Source: Streptomyces radiopugnans
Lineage (GTDB): Bacteria; Actinomycetota; Actinomycetes; Streptomycetales; Streptomycetaceae
Assembly (NCBI RefSeq): GCF_900110735.1
Contig: NZ_FOET01000003.1
Location: 434,001-498,000 of the forward strand
Length of the DNA stretch: 64,000 nucleotides
Direction: 5' to 3'
The notes beneath the pieces are model-generated. The model saw nothing but the letters and a program-made list of their open reading frames with translations, was not told where the DNA came from and searched no databases. This document shows, in pieces, positions 1-7,170 of the stretch (positions are counted from its first letter, which is position 1; each line of letters starts with the position of its first letter). Both the position numbers and the translations under genes were made by a program.

Positions 1-209
1 GCGGCGGTCTGGACCCGAAGTCCGTCTGCCCCTCGGAGGTCGGTCACGCCGAACAGGGCGCCGACGCCTACGTGGAGGCCCTGAGGGGGTACGTCTCCGG
101 CACTCCGGAGGGAGTGGCGGAATGGATCGGCCACTGCGGCCGGGCGGTGGGACTGGGCGCGCGGGAGAGCACGGCGGTCTGCGAGGCCCTCCAGCGCGGG
201 GCGGCCTGA
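1..209 (+). CDS. 3' end of an unrecognised protein (partial)
   Basis: Only the last 68 codons are in the window, read from base 3 to a TGA at 207-209. The fragment is a soluble, helical-looking stretch with two cysteines near the end (GHCGRAVG and AVCEALQ). It ends about 440 bp before the convergent HAD gene. I recall similar C-terminal tails in actinomycete Fic/DOC-type proteins, but nothing in these residues proves that; the catalytic part would lie to the left of the window. Confidence 0.6.
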   Translation, partial: GGLDPKSVCPSEVGHAEQGADAYVEALRGYVSGTPEGVAEWIGHCGRAVGLGARESTAVCEALQRGAA

Positions 210-652
210 CACCAGGACCCCGCGGGGGCCGGAAGTCCGAGGGAAACGCCCGGGGAAGCGCCCGAGCGGCCCGCGCGCAGTGACGGCACAGTGATGCGGC
301 GGCACCGGCGCGAGGTCGGTGTCGCCGCTGGCACGTCCGCCGGGATACCAGGCGTGCACGGTATCGCCGTCATCAGGGGGGACTTCGCCCGACCCTGGTG
401 CGGCCGGCCCTATCGCGGGTCTGCTGCGCGTGGGTTCCCGGCTTCCATGCTCGGTCCGTGGGGCCTTCGTCTGCGCCGACCCTCCTTTCGGATGAGATCG
501 GCCAGGTCTCGCGGGCCGTTGACTCCTTTGTACCCCAGCCGGGGACGAAGCGGAACCTCTCCCCGCGGAGCTTTACTTTCCCCTTCAAACGCCCTGAAGA
601 CCCCATGGAACCCCATAGGGGGCCATAGGGTCCGTCCGGGGGGCGGCGGTGC
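210..652. other. intergenic region, nothing assigned
   Basis: This gap lies between two convergent stop codons. All six frames contain short open stretches typical of 70% GC DNA, none with a ribosome binding site and convincing codon use. I see no strong hairpin, repeat or RNA gene in it. Confidence 0.5.
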
Positions 653-1501
653 TCACACCGCGTGGAGACGGGCGCGCCGCCGGCTCGCGTACCAGACCAG
701 GCCGGCGGTCGCCGCCGCCGCGCCCACCGCCACCGCGGCGGCCAGCGCGGGCCGCTGCGGCATGGCGAGCGACGGCACCCGCTGCTTGAGGCGGACCGGG
801 CGCTGGAAGGTGAGGATCGGCCAGTCGCGGGCCACCGCCTCCCGGCGCAGCGCCCGGTCGGGGTTGACGGCGTGCGGGTGGCCGACCGCCTCCAGCATGG
901 GGATGTCGGTGGCCGAGTCGCTGTAGGCGTAGCAGCGCGAGAGGTCGTACCCCTCGGACTCCGCCAGTTCGCGCACGGCCTCCGCCTTGGTCGGGCCGTA
1001 CGCGTAGTACTCGATCTCGCCGGTGAAGCAGCCGTCCTCGACGACCATGCGCGTCGCCACGACGCGGTCGGCGCCTATCAGCTCGCCGATCGGTTCCACC
1101 ACCTCCGCGCCGGAGGTGCTCACGATCACGACGTCGCGCCCGGCGAGGTGGTGCTCCTCGATGAGGGAGGCGGCCTCGTCGTAGATGATCGGGTCGATGA
1201 GCTCGTGGATGGTCTCGGCGACGATCTCCCTGACCTGCTGGACGTTCCAGCCGCGGCACATCGCGGACAGGTAGGCGCGCATCCGTTCCATCTGGTCGTG
1301 GTCGGCGCCTCCGGCGAGGAACACGAACTGCGTGTACGCGGTGCGCAGTGCGGCGCGCCGATTGATCAGCCCGCCCTGGTAGAAGGACTTGCCGAAGGTG
1401 AGCGTGCTCGACTTCGCGATGACCGTCTTGTCCAGGTCGAAGAAGGCAGCGGTGCGCGGCAGCGAGTGGTTTTCCACGAGCTGAGCATATGCGCCCACCA
1501 T
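653..1501 (-). CDS. HAD-superfamily SerB-like phosphatase with C-terminal membrane anchor
   Basis: A 282-residue HAD-IB hydrolase. The nucleophile motif FDLDKT is at about residues 21-26 (Asp22/Asp24), a STSGAE stretch gives motif II, a lysine follows in YGPTKAEA, and the acidic motif SDSATD is at about 194-199. The last 30 residues form an Ala/Gly-rich transmembrane helix followed by RRRAR, so the enzyme probably sits at the membrane facing the cytoplasm. The family dephosphorylates small phosphoesters such as phosphoserine; the substrate here is unknown. I chose the ATG at 1501 because conserved sequence begins there; a GTG at 1564 would add 21 residues. It is divergent from the tad-like operon, and orthologues in other Streptomyces are annotated as differentiation-related. 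Confidence 0.88.
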   Translation of the reverse strand: MVGAYAQLVENHSLPRTAAFFDLDKTVIAKSSTLTFGKSFYQGGLINRRAALRTAYTQFVFLAGGADHDQMERMRAYLSAMCRGWNVQQVREIVAETIHELIDPIIYDEAASLIEEHHLAGRDVVIVSTSGAEVVEPIGELIGADRVVATRMVVEDGCFTGEIEYYAYGPTKAEAVRELAESEGYDLSRCYAYSDSATDIPMLEAVGHPHAVNPDRALRREAVARDWPILTFQRPVRLKQRVPSLAMPQRPALAAAVAVGAAAATAGLVWYASRRRARLHAV

Positions 1502-1623
1502 TCGGCGTAAGGTGGGGTGCGTGGGTTTGCCTGAGAAGGCTCTCGGGTACACCATGGAAGTCACGGATCGTTCGCGACCGTGCTACCCCGGTCCGGCTCC
1601 TCCCCCCCCGAGTCGGCCGTGGA

Positions 1624-1658
1624 GACGACCCCCGCTCTCCCCCCCGGCGGGGGTCGTC
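1624..1658. repeat. 12-bp perfect inverted repeat in divergent leader
   Basis: The arms GACGACCCCCGC and GCGGGGGTCGTC are separated by 11 bases. The hairpin lies between two divergently transcribed genes, so it is not an obvious terminator; it could be a leader structure of the tad-like operon. No run of T follows on either side. Confidence 0.5.
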
Positions 1659-1804
1659 GCATGTCCGGACGCTTTTTGCGCCGTCGGGCCCTCTTCCTCC
1701 CCACTCCACCGGTCTCCGGTGGCTCGGCCCCTCCCTCCTCATGATCCGTCACTCTCCGTATTCGTCAGTCTGCTCATGCGGGGTCGCTCGTTTGGGTGAG
1801 CGAG

Positions 1805-1831
1805 TTATTCACAACTGCCGAGTTGTCCACG
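1805..1831 (+). promoter_or_regulatory. two DnaA-box-like nonamers
   Basis: TTATTCACA at 1805-1813 and TTGTCCACG at 1823-1831 are directly repeated with 18 bp between their starts. The Streptomyces DnaA box consensus is TTGTCCACA, so these differ from it by two and one bases. They sit about 110 bp upstream of the first gene of the tad-like operon. An exact pair of boxes lies in the same operon at 5207-5227. Confidence 0.45.
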
Positions 1832-1941
1832 TATTTAGACCAAGATCATCGAGTTTTTCCGTTCCCCGGCACGGTGATTGAGCGCGGAGTTCGCGGATCC
1901 ACCGCGAACTGGAGAGCGAGAATCCGGAAGGGGAACGGGAC

Positions 1942-3045
1942 GTGACCGGAAGCATCCTGATCGTCACCGAGGACGAGAAGTTGCTGGACGATCTGCTGCG
2001 CCTGTGCGCGGCGGCCGGGGCCGAGGCGGAGGTGGCGCACGGGGCGCCGCCGGCCCCCGGGCGGTGGGAGAGCGCCCCGCTGGTGCTGGTCGGTGACGAC
2101 CGGGCCGATGCGCTGTCCCGGTCGGCGCGTGCGCCCGCGCGCCGGCCGGGAGTGCTGCTCGTCGGCCGGGATCTGGACGACCCCGGCATCTGGCGGCGCG
2201 GTGTGGGAGTCGGAGCGGAGCACGTGGTGCTGCTGCCCGACGGCGAGTCGTGGCTCACCGGCCGGATCGCCGACGCGGCCGAGGGCGTCGGACGGCAGGC
2301 CCTGACCGTCGGGGTGATGGGCGGCCGCGGCGGGGCCGGGGCCTCCACCCTGGCCTGCGCGCTGGCCCTCACGGCCGCGCGTGCCGGACACCGCACGATG
2401 CTCGTCGACGGCGATCCGCTCGGCGGCGGGCTCGACGTCCTGCTCGGAGGGGAGCGGGCGGAGGGCCTGCGCTGGCCCGCGTTCGCCGACTCGCGCGGCC
2501 GGGTCGGCGGTGCGGCTCTGGAGGAATCCCTGCCCAGGCTGCACGGTCTGCGGCTGCTGAGCTGGGACAGGGGGGAGAGCGCGGCCGTCCCGCCGGAGGC
2601 GGTGCGCGCGGTCCTGGGGGCGGCCAGGCGGCGCGGCGGAGTGGTCGTGGTGGACCTGCCGCGGCGGCTGGACGAGACGGTCGCCGAGGTGCTGGCGCAA
2701 CTCGACCTCGGCCTGCTGGTCGTACCCGCCGAGCTGCGGGCCGTCGCGGCGGCGCAGCGGATCGCCTCCCGGGTGGACCTGGTACTGCGGGACCTGCGGG
2801 CGGTGGTGCGCGGCCCCTTCGGGCCGGGGCTGGACGGCGAGGAGATCGCCCGTCTGCTGGGGATGCGGCTCGCCGGTGAGATGCCCTCCGAGGAAGGGCT
2901 GTCGGCCGCGGTGGACGCGGGCCGGCCGCCGGGCGCGGACACACGCGGTCCACTGGCCCGGTTCTGCACGGAGTTCTGGGCCCGCGCAATGCCGGAGGGC
3001 GGCGGGGCACGGCCCGCCGGCGGCCGAGGGAGCGTGGCCGCGTGA
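1942..3045 (+). CDS. ssd: Ssd/TadZ-type MinD-like ATPase (CpaE-like)
   Basis: A 367-residue protein with an N-terminal receiver-like half and a C-terminal ParA/MinD-type ATPase. The deviant P-loop region GGRGGAGAST (about residues 127-136) lacks the usual first lysine of the KGGxGKT signature, as seen in the actinobacterial septum-site-determining family. DGDPLGGGLD and VVVDLPRR correspond to the switch and Walker B strands. In Tad secretion systems TadZ/CpaE places the pilus machinery at the pole or septum. It starts with GTG at 1942, and its stop overlaps the GTG of tadA by 4 bp, so translation is probably coupled. Confidence 0.85.
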   Translation: MTGSILIVTEDEKLLDDLLRLCAAAGAEAEVAHGAPPAPGRWESAPLVLVGDDRADALSRSARAPARRPGVLLVGRDLDDPGIWRRGVGVGAEHVVLLPDGESWLTGRIADAAEGVGRQALTVGVMGGRGGAGASTLACALALTAARAGHRTMLVDGDPLGGGLDVLLGGERAEGLRWPAFADSRGRVGGAALEESLPRLHGLRLLSWDRGESAAVPPEAVRAVLGAARRRGGVVVVDLPRRLDETVAEVLAQLDLGLLVVPAELRAVAAAQRIASRVDLVLRDLRAVVRGPFGPGLDGEEIARLLGMRLAGEMPSEEGLSAAVDAGRPPGADTRGPLARFCTEFWARAMPEGGGARPAGGRGSVAA

Positions 3046-4283
3046 GCGCGCGTACGGACGCGCGGAGGGACGCGCGCGGGGAAGCGGACGCGCGTGCGCG
3101 AGCGAATGCGTACGGCGGGGCGCCCGCCCCGCGGACGCTGGTGGACGCGGTGCGCCTGCGGCTGGCGGAAGCCGGTGCGGAACCCACTCCCGCCCGGGTC
3201 GCGGCGGCGCTGCGGGCTCAGGGGCGGCTGCTCGGGGACAGCGCGGTGCTGGGCGTGGTGGAGGCACTGCGGTCGGAGATGGTCGGCGCCGGCCCGCTGG
3301 AGCCGCTGCTGGCCGAGCCGGAGGTCACGGACGTCCTGGTGACCGCTCCGGACGAGGTCTGGGTGGACCGTGGCGGCGGAGTGGAGCGTACCGCCGTCCG
3401 TTTCCCCGACGCGGCGGCGGTGCGCAGACTCGCCCAGCGGCTGGCCACCTCGGCGGGGCGGCGGCTGGACGACGCCCGCCCCTGGGTGGACGCCCGGCTC
3501 CCGGACGGCACCCGGCTGCACGCGGTGCTGCCCCCGGTGGCGGTCGGCTGCACATGTCTGTCCCTGCGGGTGGTACGGCCGCGGGCCTTCGCCCTGCCGG
3601 AGCTGGTGTCGGCCGGCACGGTGCCTCCGGGCGGAGACGCGCTGCTGCGGGCGATCCTGGACGCCCGGCTGTCGTTCCTGGTCAGCGGTGGCACGGGATC
3701 GGGGAAGACGACCTTGCTGTCCAGCCTGCTGGGGCTGGTGGGGCCGAGGGAGCGGATCGTCCTGGCCGAGGACTCCGCCGAGCTGCGCCCCGACCATCCG
3801 CATGTGGTGCGGCTGGAGACGCGCCCGGCCAACCAGGAGGGTGCGGGCCGGGTCACCCTGCGGGACCTGGTGCGGCAGGCGCTGCGTATGCGGCCGGACC
3901 GGCTTGTGGTCGGCGAGGTCCGCGGCGCGGAGGTGACGGACCTGCTGGCCGCGCTGAACACGGGGCACGAAGGTGGCTGCGGGACGGTCCACGCCAACGC
4001 GGCGGCCGACGTACCGGCCAGGCTGGAGGCACTGGGCACCACGGCGGGACTCGACCGGACGGCGCTGCACAGCCAGCTCGCGGCGGCGCTGTCGGTGGTG
4101 GTCCATCTGGCGCGGGATCGCAGGGGCCGGAGGAGGATCGCCGAGATCCATGTGCTGGAGCAGGACCGCTACGGCCTGGTGGTGACGGTGCCCGCCGCCG
4201 TCCGGGGGCCGGACGGCTTCGTGCGGGAGCGGGGCTGGTCGCGCCTGGAGCGGCTGTGCGCGCGGGGCGGTGGTGCGCTGTGA
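3042..4283 (+). CDS. tadA: TadA/CpaF-type secretion ATPase
   Basis: A 413-residue GSPII-E-family ATPase. It has the Walker A motif GGTGSGKTT (about residues 214-222), the Asp box LAEDSAEL, a Walker B-like LVVGEVRG (about 288-295) and the HANAAADVPAR histidine box. In Tad systems this cytoplasmic hexamer powers pilus assembly and acts on TadB/TadC. The first 45 residues are rich in Arg and Ala and poorly conserved, which leaves the start slightly uncertain, but the GTG at 3042 gives a 4-bp overlap with the preceding gene and the stop overlaps the following GTG in the same way. Confidence 0.93.
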   Translation: MSARTDARRDARGEADARARANAYGGAPAPRTLVDAVRLRLAEAGAEPTPARVAAALRAQGRLLGDSAVLGVVEALRSEMVGAGPLEPLLAEPEVTDVLVTAPDEVWVDRGGGVERTAVRFPDAAAVRRLAQRLATSAGRRLDDARPWVDARLPDGTRLHAVLPPVAVGCTCLSLRVVRPRAFALPELVSAGTVPPGGDALLRAILDARLSFLVSGGTGSGKTTLLSSLLGLVGPRERIVLAEDSAELRPDHPHVVRLETRPANQEGAGRVTLRDLVRQALRMRPDRLVVGEVRGAEVTDLLAALNTGHEGGCGTVHANAAADVPARLEALGTTAGLDRTALHSQLAAALSVVVHLARDRRGRRRIAEIHVLEQDRYGLVVTVPAAVRGPDGFVRERGWSRLERLCARGGGAL

Positions 4284-5197
4284 CGGCGGTCGGAGCACAG
4301 GCCGGAGCGCAGCCCGAGGCGGTGTACGCGGGTTCGGTGTGCGCGGCGATGGTGTGCGCCGGAGCGATGAGTCGGCTGCTGGGCCGCTCCGGGGAGGGCC
4401 GGAGGGCCCGGTTGCTGTGTGCCAACGGTGCCGAGCCGGTGCCCCGCTGGGGCGGCCCGGCAGGCGGTGCCGTGGAGGCCGTCACCCGGACGGTGCGCGG
4501 ATTCGGGGCCCGGGTGGGCCCCGCGGGGTGGTGCCCGGTGGGTGGTGCCCTGCTGGCGCTGCTGGGGGAGTCGGTGCTGCCGCTGCTGGCCGGTGTGGTG
4601 GCGGTGCCGCTGCTCGGCCGCCGGCTGCGCGCGCGGGAGCGGCGCCGTGCGGGAGAGGCGAGGGAGGCCGCCGTCATCGCCCTGTGCTCGGCGGTCGCGG
4701 GTGAGCTGCGGGCGGGCCGTACGCCGGAGCGGGCCCTGCTGGCGACCGGCATGCCCGGCTTCGGCGACACGGGAGCGGTGGTACTGGCAGCGGCCCGGTT
4801 CGGAGGGGATGTACCGGGGGCGCTGCGTCAGGCGGCCCGGCAGGAGGGGGCGGAGGGGCTCGGTGGGATGGCCGCCTGCTGGCAGGTGGCGGTGGACGGG
4901 GGAGCGGGCCTCGCGGACGGTCTGGACCGGGTGGCCGGTTCGCTGCGGGCGGAGCGCGACCAGCGGGAGGAGTTGCGCGCCCAGTTGGCGGGGCCGCGGT
5001 CCACGGCGCTGGTCCTGGCCCTGCTGCCGGTCTTCGGGCTGCTGCTGGGCGGTGCGATGGGGGCGAGGCCGCTGCACGTGCTGCTCCACGGCCCGGCCGG
5101 CTGGGTCTGTCTGGCCGGTGCCGGGCTGCTGGAGTGGGCCGGGCTGGCGTGGGTTTCCCGGATCGTCCGGAGGGCGGAGGAGGGCGGGCGGAGATGA
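4280..5197 (+). CDS. tadB: TadB-like type II secretion F domain membrane protein
   Basis: A 305-residue integral membrane protein with hydrophobic segments near residues 90-115 and 240-295. Between them is a cytoplasmic four-helix T2SSF domain (EAAVIALCSAVAGELRAGRTPERAL ... GGAGLADGLDRVA). It would form the inner membrane platform with TadC. The start GTG overlaps the stop of tadA, and its own TGA overlaps the ATG of the next gene, so the four genes from 1942 to 6069 form one coupled unit. Confidence 0.88.
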   Translation: MTAVGAQAGAQPEAVYAGSVCAAMVCAGAMSRLLGRSGEGRRARLLCANGAEPVPRWGGPAGGAVEAVTRTVRGFGARVGPAGWCPVGGALLALLGESVLPLLAGVVAVPLLGRRLRARERRRAGEAREAAVIALCSAVAGELRAGRTPERALLATGMPGFGDTGAVVLAAARFGGDVPGALRQAARQEGAEGLGGMAACWQVAVDGGAGLADGLDRVAGSLRAERDQREELRAQLAGPRSTALVLALLPVFGLLLGGAMGARPLHVLLHGPAGWVCLAGAGLLEWAGLAWVSRIVRRAEEGGRR

Positions 5198-6069
5198 ACG
5201 GCGAAATTGTCCACAGCATGTGGACAACGTGTACGGGATCTGCCGTGTCTCTTCCGTCGCCACCGCTGCCCGTGCTGTCCCTGTCGGCCGCCGCGCTGTG
5301 TCTGGTCGGCGGGGTGTCGGCGGCCGACCGGGTGCGGCGTCGCCGACGCCGGTCGGTGGAGCTGCTGGGTGCCGGGGTCGGGGTCGGGGTCGGGGTGCGA
5401 AAGGTGCTGCGCGTGGCCGTAACGCGGCGATCGCCGGTCCGGGGGACGGCCGTGATGGCCGGGGCCGCCGCCCTGGGGGTCGCCCTGGTCGAAGGCCCGG
5501 TCGGCTGTCTGCTCGGGGTGGTCGCGGCGTACGGCGTGCGGCGCCTGTCGCGCGACATGCGGGCACGGGGAAATGCCGCGAAGAGAGCATATACGGGCAA
5601 GTCGGATGAATCGGAATCCTTGAAGGCCGGGGCGTCGGTGACCGGACAGCTGCCGATCACCGCGGAACTGCTGGCCGCCTGCCTGGCGGCCGGGTCGGCG
5701 CCGGGGGAGGCGGCCGGTGCGGTGGGCGGCTCGGTGGGCGGTCCCCTCGGTGAGGGACTGGTGCGGGCCTCGGCCGAACTGCGGCTCGGCGGCGACCCGG
5801 TGGCCGTCTGGGCTCGGCTGGGTGAGCTGCCGGGGGCGGCGGGTTTGGCCCGGTGCCTGGAACGGGCGGGGACGACCGGTGTGCCCGCGGTGGAACCGGT
5901 GGGCCGCCTGGCCGCCGAGTGCCGGGCACAGAGGGCCCGGGCGGCCACGGAGCGGGCACGGCGGGCCGCGGTTCTGGTCACCGGGCCGCTGGGTCTGTGC
6001 TTCCTGCCCGCCTTCCTGCTGGCGGGTGTGGTCCCGGTGGTCATCGGTCTGGCGCGGTCGCTGCTGTGA
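5194..6069 (+). CDS. tadC: TadC-like type II secretion F domain membrane protein
   Basis: A 291-residue membrane protein with hydrophobic segments near residues 25-45 and 90-115 and at the C-terminus (LCFLPAFLLAGVVPVVIGLARSLL). A T2SSF domain (ITAELLAACLAAGSAPGEA ... LGELPGAAGLARCLERAG) lies at about 150-250. It pairs with TadB in the platform of the pilus-like machine. I chose the ATG at 5194 because it overlaps the preceding stop (ATGA). The first twelve codons contain a perfect inverted pair of DnaA boxes, so residues 5-12 are partly dictated by that DNA element. Confidence 0.88.
   Translation: MNGEIVHSMWTTCTGSAVSLPSPPLPVLSLSAAALCLVGGVSAADRVRRRRRRSVELLGAGVGVGVGVRKVLRVAVTRRSPVRGTAVMAGAAALGVALVEGPVGCLLGVVAAYGVRRLSRDMRARGNAAKRAYTGKSDESESLKAGASVTGQLPITAELLAACLAAGSAPGEAAGAVGGSVGGPLGEGLVRASAELRLGGDPVAVWARLGELPGAAGLARCLERAGTTGVPAVEPVGRLAAECRAQRARAATERARRAAVLVTGPLGLCFLPAFLLAGVVPVVIGLARSLL
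5207..5227. promoter_or_regulatory. perfect inverted pair of DnaA boxes inside tadC
   Basis: TTGTCCACA is followed by GCA and then TGTGGACAA. Both arms match the Streptomyces DnaA box consensus exactly and are three bases apart, giving a 21-bp near-palindrome. It lies within the 5' end of the tadC-like coding sequence, far from any dnaA/oriC genes. It may titrate DnaA or let DnaA control transcription of the operon. Confidence 0.65.
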
Positions 6070-6114
6070 ACCGCGTGGTGGGCCGCACCCGGAACGGGCG
6101 CGGAAGACAGGACG

Positions 6115-6178
6115 GACGACGAGACGGACGGACGACGAGACGGACGGACGACGAGACGGACGGACGACGAGACGGAGG
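6115..6178 (+). repeat. four tandem 16-bp repeats before the pilin gene
   Basis: The unit GACGACGAGACGGACG occurs four times in a row, the last copy differing in its final three bases. The array fills the short gap between tadC and the pilin gene and has no stop-free relation to either protein. A purine/C-rich leader array could affect mRNA structure or vary in copy number by slippage. Confidence 0.8.
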
Positions 6179-6202
6179 GACGGCGAGATGGAGGGACAGA
6201 CC

Positions 6203-6472
6203 ATGCGGGGACGGGCGACGGGAGGACGAGCGGTGCGGGGACGAACGGCGCGGGGGCGGGGCGGGCAGGGGCGGATGGCGGTGTGGGCCGGCCGGATGAC
6301 GCGCGGAACCCGGGGCCGGGACGCACAGGCCGGAATGAGCACCGCGGAGTACGCGGTGGGCACGATCGCCGCTGCGGGTTTCGCGGCGGTGCTCTACAAG
6401 ATCGTCACCAGTGGCCCGGTCTCCACGGCGATGCGGCAACTGATCGAGCGGGCGCTCGATGCGGGCTTCTGA
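6203..6472 (+). CDS. Flp-like pilin (DUF4244 type)
   Basis: An 89-residue protein. The conserved core is AGMSTAEYAVGTIAAAGFAAVLYK: a short basic leader, the pilin Glu at position +5 after the processing site, then one hydrophobic helix. This is the layout of Flp/TadE-type prepilins cleaved by a TadV-like peptidase and inserted through TadA-TadC. The ATG at 6203 follows GGAGGGA at a good distance; an ATG at 6188 in the same frame would add five residues. The N-terminal 40 residues are Arg/Gly-rich and unusual in length for a Flp leader. The gene overlaps the next one by 14 bp. Confidence 0.82.
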   Translation: MRGRATGGRAVRGRTARGRGGQGRMAVWAGRMTRGTRGRDAQAGMSTAEYAVGTIAAAGFAAVLYKIVTSGPVSTAMRQLIERALDAGF

Positions 6473-6806
6473 AGGACGGGAGCGGGGCTATGTCACCGCG
6501 GAGGCCGCTGTGGTGGTGCCCTCCCTGATCGCGCTGCTCGGGCTGCTGCTGTGGGGCGGGGCGGCGGTGGTCGCGCAGATCCGCTGTGTGGACGCGGCGG
6601 GCGCGGGGGCGCGGGCGGCGGCGAGGGGCGAGCCGCCCGAGAGGATCGGCCGGGCCGTGCGGGAGGTCGCGCCGCGGGGAGCGGGGCTGGAGACGTCCCG
6701 GGAGGGCGAGCTGGTGCGGGTACGGGTCTCCGCGAGGGCGGCCGGCCCCGGCCCGCTGGGCGTGGAACTGGAGGCCGAGGCGGTGGCGTATGCGGAACCG
6801 GGGTGA
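6459..6806 (+). CDS. TadE-like pseudopilin
   Basis: A 115-residue protein beginning RERGYVTAEAAVVVPSLIALLGLLLW. Gly-Tyr/Glu around a hydrophobic helix is the TadE signature, and the rest is a small extracytoplasmic domain. In Tad loci such minor pilins prime or cap the pilus. The start lies inside the end of the pilin gene and the end overlaps the next gene by 17 bp, so it belongs to the same operon. Confidence 0.85.
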   Translation: MRASEGRERGYVTAEAAVVVPSLIALLGLLLWGGAAVVAQIRCVDAAGAGARAAARGEPPERIGRAVREVAPRGAGLETSREGELVRVRVSARAAGPGPLGVELEAEAVAYAEPG

Positions 6807-7170
6807 TCGCCTGCCACCTGGCGGTGGCGTCCGCTCCGCGGAACGGGGTTCGGCCACGGTGTGGGCCGCGCTGTGCGGACTGGTGCTGTGCACGGTGGCG
6901 GTGGGCGTACTGGGGCTGGGACAGGCCGTCGTCACACGCCACCGCGCGGGCGCGGCGGCGGACGCGGCAGCGCTCGCGGCGGCCGATCACGCCCTTCGGG
7001 GCGCTGAGGAGGCCTGCGCCGCCGCGCGGCGGGTGGCCGCCGCGCAGGGGGCGAGGGTGGTGCGCTGCCGGGTGCGGGAGGAGATCGCGGACCTCACAGT
7101 GCGGGTGCGGGCGGGTCCGTACTCCGCCGGGGTGAGGGCTCGGGCGGGGCCTGCCGCAGCAGCTCCGTGA
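6790..7170 (+). CDS. TadE-like protein of the Rv3654c type
   Basis: A 126-residue protein with SAERGSATVWAALCGLVLCTVAVGVLGLGQAVV (one transmembrane helix behind a Gly-Ser processing-like site) followed by a helical ARHRAGAAADAAALAAADHAL domain. This is the layout of Rv3654c-like proteins that close actinobacterial tad operons. The last 77 bp overlap the 3' end of the convergent helicase gene, so the two transcripts are antisense to each other there. Confidence 0.82.
   Translation: MRNRGDRLPPGGGVRSAERGSATVWAALCGLVLCTVAVGVLGLGQAVVTRHRAGAAADAAALAAADHALRGAEEACAAARRVAAAQGARVVRCRVREEIADLTVRVRAGPYSAGVRARAGPAAAAP

Noticed and set aside
6115..6178. Possible CRISPR array
   Set aside because: The 16-bp units are contiguous with no spacers, and no cas genes are in the window.
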